Counted from the first letter of the stretch, positions 1 to 6,309 are shown. The stretch: 7,710 bases of DNA from JAICLL01 sp035252155 (GCA_035252155.1 DATFDL010000737.1:1-7710); one strand, 5' to 3'. Notes: a model not told the origin generated them from the letters alone. Made by a program: numbers and translations.

Positions 1-102
1 TAGGGTGGGACGAGCTTGCGAGTCCCGCCGTTTCAGCCAGCAGCACGCTGCAAGGTACAATGCGCCCAATGGTGGGACTCGCAAGCTCGTCCCACCCTAC
101 GG
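1..102. repeat. Paired inverted REP-like palindromes, copy 1
   Basis: Two hairpins face each other across a linker of about 40 bp. The first has an 8-bp stem (4-11 with 22-29, one G-T pair) and the second has stem GGTGGGAC/GTCCCACC (71-78 with 89-96) and a 10-nt loop. Positions 1-29 are the reverse complement of 71-99 with one mismatch, so the pair could also fold as one long hairpin. CTAC follows the second stem at 97-100, which reads as GTAG on the other strand. The left end shows only TAG and is cut by the window edge. A second copy of the same arrangement lies at 1910-2011, including a loosely similar linker. The layout resembles a bacterial BIME. An open reading frame runs through this repeat into the dehydrogenase gene, but it is not regarded as coding. 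Confidence 0.85.
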
Positions 103-127
103 CTGTTCCCGTCGGTATACCCTGGAA

Positions 128-149
128 AACGGAATGAATTCCGTTCTAC
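128..149. repeat. Small palindrome with CTAC foot, overlapping a start codon
   Basis: AACGGAAT (128-135) and ATTCCGTT (138-145) form a perfect 8-bp stem around the two bases GA. CTAC follows immediately at 146-149. On the minus strand this reads GTAG followed by the palindrome, the same order as in the two larger repeat families of the window. The ATG of the dehydrogenase gene (134-136) lies across the tip of the stem, and the first codons of its signal peptide are built from the 3' arm. The palindrome is directly visible. Assigning it to a third dispersed family is an inference from the shared foot. Confidence 0.55.
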
Positions 150-1795
150 GTTTGTTGTTTACTTTGATCTTCCTTCTGCTGGGTGGCGTGGCATTCGCGC
201 CGGCCCCGGCGGCCGAATACGACCCAGCGATTTACATGAGTCGCGCGCAAGAGCGGCATGGCGATCCCGAGCAGGGACGCCGGCTTGTACAAGACGTCAA
301 CCGCACCCATTGCCTGCGGTGCCATAAGATCGGCGATGCAGGCGAGCAGGTCGGCCCCGACTTGTCGAACGTGGGCGGGAAGCTGGGACGCGAGCATCTG
401 ATCGAGTCGATCCTCGAACCGTCGCGGCAGATTGTCGAAGGGTTTCGCGGCATCACGGTCGAAACCGAAGAGGGTCGGGTGCTCACGGGTTTCGCCGCCT
501 CGCAATCCGACGGCCAGCTTCAGTTCGTCGATGCGGAGGGACAGCGGATTTCGGTTCCGCTGGCCAGCGTCGCCCAGCGCGGTGTGCTGGCCGTCTCGCC
601 GATGCCCGAACGCATGGCCGCGATCTTTTCGCCTGACGAGTTTTGCGATCTGGTGGCGTATCTCGAAACGCTGCGGGCCGCCGGACAGTCTTCACCCGGC
701 AGCGGTGTGGTCGGCCCGGTTTCGCTGCCGGCTGGTTTCGAGCGGCAGGCCGTCGCCACGGGCCTGACGGGCGCCACCGCGCTGGCCGTTGCCCCCGACG
801 GACGCATTTTTGTGGCCGAGCAAACCGGCTCGCTGCGCGTCGTCAAAGACGATCGCTTGCTGAGCGAACCGTTTGTCACGCTGGCGCTCGACGACCAATG
901 GGAACGCGGCCTGATCGGCGTGACGCTCGATCCGCACTTCGCCGAAAACGGCTACGTCTACATATTGTCCGTGCGCGGCGATCCTTATCCGCATCATTGC
1001 CTTAGTCGGTTTACGGCGGATGGCGACGTAGCCGTGGTCGACAGCGAACGCGTGTTGTTTGAAGGCGACGATCAATCGAAACTCGGCGGACAGGTGCCGG
1101 CCGGCCATCAAGGCGGCGCTGTTCATTTCGGCCCCGATGGCAAGCTCTATGTGGCTATCGGCGAGCAGACCGCCGAGCAGCCTGCCCAGTCGCTCGAAAC
1201 GCTGCTGGGCAAGATTCTGCGGCTGAATGCCGACGGCACCCTGCCCGCCGACAATCCTTTTGTCAGTCAGGCGAAAGAAAAGTACAGGTCGATCTGGGCC
1301 CTTGGCTGCCGCAATCCCTACACGTTTGCCATCGACCATGAATCAGGGTTGATGTTCATCAACGACGTGGGCGGCAAGTATGAAGAGATCAACCAAGGCC
1401 GGGCCGGCGCCAACTACGGCTGGCCGGCTGTCGATCACGGGCCGACCAGCGACGCGCGGTATCAAGGTCCCGTGTTCTGGTATCCACAGGCCTCGATTTG
1501 CGGCGGCGCGTTTTGCCCCCGCGGCGATGCGCCGCATGCCTTCCCCGACGAATACCGCGGCCGATATTTCTTCATGGACTTCGTGCAGGGGTGGATCAAA
1601 ACGCTCGATCCCGCTTCGACCGAGCGGCCGATTCCGGCCGAAGTTTTTGCGACCGGCCTGGCCCGGCCGGTCGATTTGGCGTTCGCGGCCGATGGTTCGC
1701 TGTATGTGCTGCTGCGCAACGCCTGGGTGAAAGATGCGCAGTTCCAGCCCCGCACAGGGTCGTTGCACCGCATCCGCCCCGGCCCTGGTTTTTGA
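134..1795 (+). CDS. Exported cytochrome c / PQQ-dependent sugar dehydrogenase-like fusion
   Basis: A 553-residue exported protein that probably oxidises a sugar or related alcohol in the periplasm and passes electrons to a covalently bound haem. Residues 1-27 are a Sec signal peptide with a long hydrophobic core and an AxA-like end. Residues 40-182 are a cytochrome c domain of the planctomycete haem-binding type (TIGR02603-like). The haem motif is CLRCH (C60, C63, H64), GPDLSNVG follows at 74-81, and the candidate axial methionine is M157 in SPMP. Residues 198-550 are a six-bladed beta-propeller of the glucose/sorbosone dehydrogenase family (PF07995). Family-like segments are GHQGG (324-328), GKILRLNADG (359-368), GCRNP (391-395) and NYGWP (427-431). 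In-frame coding extends upstream to an ATG at position 5, but that stretch is repeat DNA and would bury the signal peptide, so the ATG at 134 was chosen. The ribosome binding site is weak (GGAAAA, 124-129). The substrate is unknown, and a PQQ-independent sugar-lactone role is possible. The haem domain precedes the propeller, opposite to the commoner planctomycete order. Confidence 0.88.
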   Translation: MNSVLRLLFTLIFLLLGGVAFAPAPAAEYDPAIYMSRAQERHGDPEQGRRLVQDVNRTHCLRCHKIGDAGEQVGPDLSNVGGKLGREHLIESILEPSRQIVEGFRGITVETEEGRVLTGFAASQSDGQLQFVDAEGQRISVPLASVAQRGVLAVSPMPERMAAIFSPDEFCDLVAYLETLRAAGQSSPGSGVVGPVSLPAGFERQAVATGLTGATALAVAPDGRIFVAEQTGSLRVVKDDRLLSEPFVTLALDDQWERGLIGVTLDPHFAENGYVYILSVRGDPYPHHCLSRFTADGDVAVVDSERVLFEGDDQSKLGGQVPAGHQGGAVHFGPDGKLYVAIGEQTAEQPAQSLETLLGKILRLNADGTLPADNPFVSQAKEKYRSIWALGCRNPYTFAIDHESGLMFINDVGGKYEEINQGRAGANYGWPAVDHGPTSDARYQGPVFWYPQASICGGAFCPRGDAPHAFPDEYRGRYFFMDFVQGWIKTLDPASTERPIPAEVFATGLARPVDLAFAADGSLYVLLRNAWVKDAQFQPRTGSLHRIRPGPGF

Positions 1796-1909
1796 GCCAG
1801 ACCCTGTACATACTTGGTGCGCCGTCTCGTGGGGGCGAACGGCGTGTCGTCGCGTGCGGGGCGGCGCGAGGCCGCATCGCAATTTGCGGAATGCCACAGT
1901 TTGTAGTTC

Positions 1910-2011
1910 GTAGCGTGGGACGAGTGAAACGAGTCCCACCTTTGCCTCACCATGACCGCGCCAGGTGGCGCATGCGAAAGGTGGGACTCGCAAGCTCGTC
2001 CCACCCTACGG
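1910..2011. repeat. Paired inverted REP-like palindromes, copy 2
   Basis: This has the same design as the element at 1-102. GTAG (1910-1913) precedes a 7-bp stem GTGGGAC/GTCCCAC (1915-1921 with 1933-1939). After a linker of about 38 bp comes the stem GGTGGGAC/GTCCCACC (1980-1987 with 1998-2005) and CTAC (2006-2009). The loop of the first hairpin differs from the other copies (TGAAAC in place of CTTGCG). The right-hand hairpin matches 71-102 exactly over 32 bases. The linkers share scattered blocks such as AGGT and TGCG, which suggests a common origin for the whole unit. It ends 8 bases before the ribosome binding site of the sulfatase gene, so it lies in that gene's probable 5' leader. The preceding stretch 1796-1909 shows no gene and no clear terminator. 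Confidence 0.85.
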
Positions 2012-2018
2012 CCGAAAC

Positions 2019-2024
2019 GAAAGG
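2019..2024 (+). promoter_or_regulatory. Ribosome binding site of the sulfatase gene
   Basis: GAAAGG lies 8 bases upstream of the ATG at 2033. It supports that start over the in-frame ATG at 1952, which sits in repeat DNA and would add 27 residues in front of a good signal peptide. Confidence 0.6.
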
Positions 2025-2032
2025 CCCCCTCG

Positions 2033-3583
2033 ATGAAATGGTTACTAAGCTCATCCGTCGTTCTCGCGGCGCTGCTCATTGCGGGACATTCCGCCCGCGC
2101 CGGCGAGAAGCAGCAACGACCGAACATCGTGTTTATCTTCGCCGACGATCATGCCTATCAGGCCATCAGCGCCTATGGCAAACTCTCGAAACAAGGGCCG
2201 CTCAATCAGACGCCCAACATCGACCGCCTCGCGCGCGAGGGCATGCGATTCGACCGGTGCGTGGTGACCAACTCCATTTGCGGGCCAAGCCGGGCCTGCA
2301 TCCTGACGGGCAAGTATTCGCACGCCAATGGTTTTTATAACAACACCAACAACCGCTTCGATGGGTCGCAAGTCACCTTTCCCAAGCTGCTGCAGGCGGC
2401 CGGCTATCAGACCGCCATTGTGGGCAAATGGCATCTGGTGAGCGAACCAACGGGCTTTGATTACTGGGAAATACTGCCCGGCCAAGGCCAGTATTACAAC
2501 CCGCCGATGATCCGCGGCGGCCAGCGCGTGCAGCACGCGGGCTATACCACCGACGTGATCACCGAGCGGGCACTGGCCTGGCTCAAGGATGAGCGCGACA
2601 AGGACAAGCCGTTTCTGTTGATGTGCCATCATAAGGCGCCGCACCGTGAGTGGGAACCGAACCTGAAAAACCTCGAACAGTTTGAGGGACATGAGTTCCC
2701 CGAGCCGGAGACATTGTTCGATGACTACGCCGGACGCGGCGCGGCCGAGCGGACGCAAGACATGACGATCGCTCGGACGATGAACGACCGCGATTTGAAG
2801 CTCGTGCCGCCCCGCGCGCTCACGCCCGAACAACGCGAGAAGTGGGACGCTTATTACGACCCACGCAACGAAAAATTCCGGGCCGCGAAGCTCACAGGCC
2901 GCGACCTCGTGCGCTGGAAATATCAACGGTATATGCACGACTATTTGGCCTGCATCGCTTCGGTCGACGAAAGCGTCGGCCGGCTACTCGATTACTTGAA
3001 AGAAGCCGGCCTGGAGCAAACCACGCTGGTGGTTTTCTCATCCGATCAAGGCTTCTACTTGGGCGAGCATGGCTGGTTCGACAAGCGCTGGATCTTCGAA
3101 GAGTCGCTGCGGACGCCGCTTTTGGTGCGTTGGCCGGGGGTCGTCGAGCCGGGCAGCGAGAATGCCGACCTGGTCTCGAACGTCGATTTCGCCGAGACCT
3201 TTTTAGAGGCCGCCGGAGTGGACGGGCCCGACGAGATGCAAGGCCGCAGCCTGGCGCCGATCCTCCGGGGCAAAACGCCCGCCGACTGGCGAACGAGTTT
3301 TTATTACCACTATTATGAGTACCCCGGCCCTCACAACGTACGGCGGCATTACGGCGTGGTGACCGACCGCTACAAGCTGGTCCATTTCTACGAGCCGGAT
3401 GTCGACTACTGGGAGTTGTTTGATCGCCAGGCCGATCCGCAGGAACTGCAAAGCGTCTATGGCCAGGCGGACTATGCCGACACGCAAAAACAGTTGGCGC
3501 AGGAGCTCGCTCGCTTGCGGAAAGAGCTGAAGGTTCCCGCGACCGACCCGCCCGAGGCCGACATCAAGCCCCGCCGGCGCTGA
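2033..3583 (+). CDS. Exported type I sulfatase (formylglycine-dependent)
   Basis: A 516-residue arylsulfatase-family (S1) enzyme that hydrolyses a sulfate ester, most likely on a carbohydrate, in the periplasm or outside the cell. Residues 1-23 are a signal peptide ending in ARA. The calcium-binding ADDH is at 37-40. The sulfatase signature CGPSR is at 83-87, with C83 the residue that must be converted to formylglycine. K132 and H134 lie in GKWHL, H204 in HKAPH, and D338 in SSDQG, followed by GEHGWFDKR (344-352). All expected catalytic and metal positions are present and the length is normal. KAPHREW, DKRW and EESLRTPLLVRWPG recall N-acetylglucosamine-6-sulfatase and heparan-type sulfatases. 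That is a resemblance from memory, not an assigned subfamily. The C1-type signature implies maturation by a formylglycine-generating enzyme or an anaerobic maturase, and neither is encoded here. The gene ends in tandem in-frame stops (TGA TAA). It lies 237 bp after the dehydrogenase gene with a repeat between them, so it is probably transcribed separately. Confidence 0.93.
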   Translation: MKWLLSSSVVLAALLIAGHSARAGEKQQRPNIVFIFADDHAYQAISAYGKLSKQGPLNQTPNIDRLAREGMRFDRCVVTNSICGPSRACILTGKYSHANGFYNNTNNRFDGSQVTFPKLLQAAGYQTAIVGKWHLVSEPTGFDYWEILPGQGQYYNPPMIRGGQRVQHAGYTTDVITERALAWLKDERDKDKPFLLMCHHKAPHREWEPNLKNLEQFEGHEFPEPETLFDDYAGRGAAERTQDMTIARTMNDRDLKLVPPRALTPEQREKWDAYYDPRNEKFRAAKLTGRDLVRWKYQRYMHDYLACIASVDESVGRLLDYLKEAGLEQTTLVVFSSDQGFYLGEHGWFDKRWIFEESLRTPLLVRWPGVVEPGSENADLVSNVDFAETFLEAAGVDGPDEMQGRSLAPILRGKTPADWRTSFYYHYYEYPGPHNVRRHYGVVTDRYKLVHFYEPDVDYWELFDRQADPQELQSVYGQADYADTQKQLAQELARLRKELKVPATDPPEADIKPRRR

Positions 3584-3603
3584 TAAGACCGGTTGGGCCT
3601 AAC

Positions 3604-3627
3604 GGCTAAACCCTAGCGGTTTGAGCC
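3604..3627. terminator. Hairpin after the sulfatase gene, possible terminator
   Basis: GGCTAAACC (3604-3612) pairs with GGTTTgAGCC (3618-3627) with one bulged G, leaving a 5-base loop. It lies 21 bases after the sulfatase stop codon. No run of T follows on either side, so intrinsic termination is uncertain and the hairpin may be a repeat or an mRNA 3' end structure. The remaining sequence to 3760 shows no gene. Confidence 0.35.
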
Positions 3628-3778
3628 AAGCGGCACGGCGTGACGAAAACAACGAACAGAGACCCTAGGGCTGGCAATTCTTGGAGGGTCGAGTACGAAA
3701 AAATTGACGCAGATCACCCAGTCTAACTATCGTTGAAGTCGTGACCAACCCATCCTGGTTCCGCGAGGGCGAGACGAG

Positions 3779-4930
3779 ATGTTGCAGATGATCAAGCGGT
3801 TTTTTGGGGCAGGCAGCCGTCGCAAATCACCTCGTCGCCGTCAGGCTGTCTGCCGTGTGGGCCGCTCTTGGAGCTCGCTGGACCGGATGATTTCGATCGA
3901 ACATCTCGAAGCTCGCGCGGTTCCGACCGCGACGCCCATCGCTGCCGTGGGCGTGCCGGTAAGCGGTTTCGAGGCCTTCGCGCTCAACAATGTGCCGGTG
4001 GCCACCTTCACCGCGGGCGACGGCAGCCAGCCGCCCGGCAACTTTCTGGGCGTGATCAACTGGGGCGACGGCACGACCACCACCGGCACGGTCTCTGAGT
4101 CGGGCACGACCTACACGGTGTCGGGAAGCCACACCTACGTTTTCGACAAGAGCTACACGATCATCGTCGGCATTCAACTGGATTCGAACCCTGCGACTTT
4201 CGTGAACAGCCAGGCCACGATCGCGGCGATTCTGCCCGACGGCACGCAAGGCACGCCGACGCAGCGGTTCGTCCATGAAGAGCTGGTCGACCTTTTGCAG
4301 CGGCCGGTGACGATTGATGAGGTCAACTATTGGGTCGGGCAATACGAAAAGAACCATGAGGACCGCCAGACACTTTGCCAGATGATCATTGAGTTCACGC
4401 CGCCGTTCGAATATCGCCGGGGCGAGATCGACAGCGCGTATCAGACCTATCTGCACCGCGCGGCCGACAAGCCGGGCGAAGATTATTTCTTGAACGAAGT
4501 GATTCTCAGTAACGGCGCGCACAACAGCCTGGGAACCGAAAAGCGCACCGCCGCCTTGCTGATCAACTCGGACGAATACTACAACAAACGGGCGGGCGGC
4601 ACCGTCGACGGCTTTATCACCGCCGTCTTTGAAGACGCCCTAAAGCGCGCCCCCACTGCCAACGACCTGGCGTACTTTGGCTACGCGCTGACCCACGGCT
4701 TCTCACACATCGACTTCGCTACCACCATCCTCAACAGCAACGAATTCAACGTCCGCTCGATCAACAACCTCTACGAGCGCTATCTCGGCCGGCCGGCCGA
4801 TCCGGTCGGTCTGCAAAACTTCTTGTTCAACGTGGCAACGGGCTACGGCACCGAATCGAACACCGAAACGCTGCTTGACACTGACGAATTCTACGATCGG
4901 GCCGCGGGCATTCCGTTGACGCAAGGATAG
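3779..4930 (+). CDS. Surface-type protein with PKD-like domain and DUF4214 repeats
   Basis: A 383-residue protein of unknown function with a planctomycete surface-protein layout. Residues 1-37 are basic (RRKSPRRR) and have no classical hydrophobic signal peptide. HLEARAVPT (42-50) matches the LE-x-R-x-x-P motif found near the N-terminus of many large planctomycete extracellular proteins, probably an export or sorting element. Residues 72-132 are PKD-like, with INWGDGT (93-99) and the closing SGSHTY (115-120). The rest consists of about four DUF4214-like units (PF13946), at roughly 161-213, 216-271, 275-325 and 327-374. They carry the family patterns AYQTYLHRAAD, INSDEYY, LYERYLGRPADPVGLQNF and LDTDEFYDRAAG. 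DUF4214 is known from S-layer, adhesin and haemolysin-like exported proteins, and its function is unresolved. The start is the ATG at 3779 because GAGGG (3765-3769) lies 9 bases upstream; an ATG at 3788 is the alternative. Most proteins with these parts are far longer, so this is a small version. It may be a compact surface protein or a remnant of a larger one, but the reading frame is intact. Confidence 0.85.
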   Translation: MLQMIKRFFGAGSRRKSPRRRQAVCRVGRSWSSLDRMISIEHLEARAVPTATPIAAVGVPVSGFEAFALNNVPVATFTAGDGSQPPGNFLGVINWGDGTTTTGTVSESGTTYTVSGSHTYVFDKSYTIIVGIQLDSNPATFVNSQATIAAILPDGTQGTPTQRFVHEELVDLLQRPVTIDEVNYWVGQYEKNHEDRQTLCQMIIEFTPPFEYRRGEIDSAYQTYLHRAADKPGEDYFLNEVILSNGAHNSLGTEKRTAALLINSDEYYNKRAGGTVDGFITAVFEDALKRAPTANDLAYFGYALTHGFSHIDFATTILNSNEFNVRSINNLYERYLGRPADPVGLQNFLFNVATGYGTESNTETLLDTDEFYDRAAGIPLTQG

Positions 4931-4977
4931 TTCTCTGCGGGAGATCTCTCGGTAGCGGGCTTAGTGCAATTCGGCGA

Positions 4978-5046
4978 GGTGGCTGACTTCGTGAGAAGTC
5001 AGGTCTTTAGCGAGGTACGGCCAGAATTCGCACGAATTCTGCTACC
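4978..5046. repeat. 69-bp double-hairpin REP/BIME-like element, left copy
   Basis: The element holds two perfect 8-bp hairpins with 4-base loops. CTGACTTC/GAAGTCAG occupies 4983-4990 with 4995-5002 (loop GTGA), and CAGAATTC/GAATTCTG occupies 5022-5029 with 5034-5041 (loop GCAC). The outer ends are GGTGGC and GCTACC, an imperfect 6-bp terminal inverted repeat that carries CTAC at the right foot. It matches 6241-6309 in reverse complement at 63 of 69 positions, with differences mainly in the linker between the hairpins. It lies between two convergent genes (the DUF4214 protein and the reverse-strand gene), where it could act as a bidirectional terminator or mRNA-stabilising structure. No target-site duplication is visible. 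Confidence 0.9.
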
Positions 5047-5092
5047 CAGTGCGCGCCGTCCATGCGAGATTCGCTGAATCATCCGAGCTATG

Positions 5093-6013
5093 TTATCGCG
5101 GGTTGCTCGCACTGCCGTGCCGTGTCGCGGTCCGGGCAGCCGGCTGGGGAGCGGCGAGGCCGAGAGCCGCGCGAGACTGCACCCCGGAGCGGACCAGCGC
5201 CGCCCGCACCGCCACCCGCGTGGTGAGATCGGCAAACCGCTCGCGCTCGTCCGCATCAACGTTTTCCAGCCGTTCGGCCAGCCGCTGCACCCCGGAGTGG
5301 TTAAACTCGGCCGCGCGATGAACGCTGGCCAAAAAGGAGATGGTCTCGCGAAAATTATGCTCGGCGTTGTTGACCACCAACGGTTGGAACGTCTTGGCCA
5401 GGACGCTGACGCCCACATTGTCGAGCCGCACGAACGCATCGAGCTTGCAGCGCACAAAATCACGCCCGTCGCTGCTGCGCAGGTAACTGGTGCGCAGCAG
5501 CAGGACGCATTGCCCGCGCACCGGTCGCGGCAGCAGCGATCCCGTATAATTGCCGTCGGCATAGACCAGGTGCAGCTCGGGTCCGTGTTGCAGATATTCC
5601 AGGCGGCCGCGGGTTCCCGCTTTGTCGTTGGCGTCGAACGTCGCTTCGGCAACGCGGTTCAACGAGACTTCGCTGATGCCCATCACCTCCCACAAATTGA
5701 CCACCACATCGGGATGCTCGACGAGAAACAAATAGAGGTTCGGGTCGCATTCAATCGTCTGGGCCGGCAGGCACCGGAAGATGGTAGGGTTGGCGAGAAC
5801 CGAGGAGATTTTGTTCCGCGCTGCGCGGTCGAGCCGCGCATAGGGAATCGCCCGGACCGCCTCTTCACGCGCCGCGCGGCTCGACGTGCCTTGCGGCGAT
5901 TTGGCCGCTTTGGCGGTCTTGGCGTGCGGGGCCGCCCGCGCCGTGCCGGCGCTCAGCACGAAGACCATCAACGCCAGGCATCGAAAACCAGGTCGCATCG
6001 CCTTTTGCAACAT
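5093..6013 (-). CDS. Exported protein of unknown function
   Basis: A 306-residue protein that I cannot assign to a named family. It resembles hypothetical proteins I associate with planctomycetes. Residues 1-27 are a signal peptide (hydrophobic core 12-22, cleavage probably after ARA at 25-27). A Lys/Ala/Pro-rich linker runs to about 50. A conserved-looking core (about 55-265) begins with NPTIFRCLPAQTIECDPNLYLFLVEHP (from 75) and includes NLWEVMGISEVSLNRV, YADGNYTGSLLPRPVRGQCVLLLR and LDNVGVSVLAKTFQPLV. Four cysteines outside the signal peptide (C81, C89, C169, C189) could form disulfides. After about 275 the tail is Ala/Arg-rich and probably disordered. There are no recognisable catalytic motifs and no membrane segment after the signal. 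The start is the ATG ending at 6013, preceded by a run of eight G; an in-frame ATG at 5998 is the alternative and has poorer ribosome binding site spacing. The gene is reversed relative to its neighbours and is bracketed by the 69-bp inverted repeats. Confidence 0.8.
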   Translation of the reverse strand: MLQKAMRPGFRCLALMVFVLSAGTARAAPHAKTAKAAKSPQGTSSRAAREEAVRAIPYARLDRAARNKISSVLANPTIFRCLPAQTIECDPNLYLFLVEHPDVVVNLWEVMGISEVSLNRVAEATFDANDKAGTRGRLEYLQHGPELHLVYADGNYTGSLLPRPVRGQCVLLLRTSYLRSSDGRDFVRCKLDAFVRLDNVGVSVLAKTFQPLVVNNAEHNFRETISFLASVHRAAEFNHSGVQRLAERLENVDADERERFADLTTRVAVRAALVRSGVQSRAALGLAAPQPAARTATRHGSASNPR

Positions 6014-6016
6014 ATT

Positions 6017-6024
6017 CCCCCCCC
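6017..6024 (-). promoter_or_regulatory. G8 tract at the ribosome binding position of the reverse-strand gene
   Basis: On the minus strand eight consecutive G lie three bases (AAT) before the start codon, in place of a normal AGGAG. The tract may serve as a weak, purine-rich ribosome binding site. Its length could vary by slipped-strand replication. Confidence 0.4.
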
Positions 6025-6240
6025 GAGGCCCGGCTAACCCGGCGGAAACGATTGGGCTAACCTTTCCGGTCTTACCAATAATTCGGCTGGCGACTCGAAA
6101 CCGGCCCAGCGAAATTGGCCGGTTCCGCGCGATTTGGCCGGCGCACCGGCGTTAGCATCTACGCACGATTGGACTTGTGATGGCCGGCCCGCCCCGGCAC
6201 AATGCAGCCCCGCCAGCCCCCGGACGAATCGTCCAGACTT
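6025..6240. other. Non-coding stretch between divergent genes
   Basis: The two genes here point away from each other, so this stretch should hold both promoters. I see no convincing -35/-10 pair on either strand. It contains a perfect odd palindrome, GGACGA-A-TCGTCC (6222-6234), just before the repeat at 6241. It could be an operator-type protein binding site, but nothing else supports that. The short GGCTAACC-like word occurs twice (about 6031 and 6055). The whole gene-free interval is 6014-6359 and includes the right-hand 69-bp repeat. No small gene or RNA is evident. Confidence 0.5.
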
Positions 6241-6309
6241 GGTAGCAGAATTCGTGAGAATTCTGGCCGTAACTCGCGGACGACCTGACTTCTCACGAAG
6301 TCAGCTACC
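6241..6309. repeat. 69-bp double-hairpin REP/BIME-like element, right copy (inverted)
   Basis: This is the reverse complement of 4978-5046 at 63 of 69 positions and is the better-preserved copy. Its ends are a perfect terminal inverted repeat, GGTAGC (6241-6246) and GCTACC (6304-6309), so GTAG stands at the outer foot of each hairpin. The stems are CAGAATTC/GAATTCTG (6246-6253 with 6258-6265, loop GTGA) and CTGACTTC/GAAGTCAG (6285-6292 with 6297-6304, loop TCAC). It lies in the 5' region between divergent genes, unlike the left copy, so a terminator role does not explain both sites. No target-site duplication is visible. Confidence 0.92.

Noticed and set aside
5..133. In-frame extension of the dehydrogenase gene to an ATG at position 5
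   Set aside because: The stretch is repeat DNA, has no ribosome binding site and would place 43 residues before a good signal peptide.
1..2011. CRISPR-like array from the repeated GTGGGACTCG words
   Set aside because: Copies are inverted pairs separated by about 1.8 kb, with no regular spacers and no cas genes.
1952..2032. In-frame extension of the sulfatase gene
   Set aside because: It is encoded by the repeat linker and arm, while GAAAGG and a signal peptide support the ATG at 2033.
3704..3730. Promoter-like TTGACG followed by AACTAT before the DUF4214 gene
   Set aside because: The spacer is only 14-15 bases and the -10 match is poor, so it is not supported as a sigma-70 promoter.
5090..6037. 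Long forward-strand frame opposite the reverse-strand gene
   Set aside because: It has no signal peptide or recognisable domain, while the reverse frame has a signal peptide and conserved-looking core. GC-rich DNA often leaves such antisense frames open.
4978..6309. Classical insertion sequence with 69-bp terminal repeats
   Set aside because: The enclosed gene has a signal peptide and no transposase motifs, and no target-site duplication flanks the repeats.
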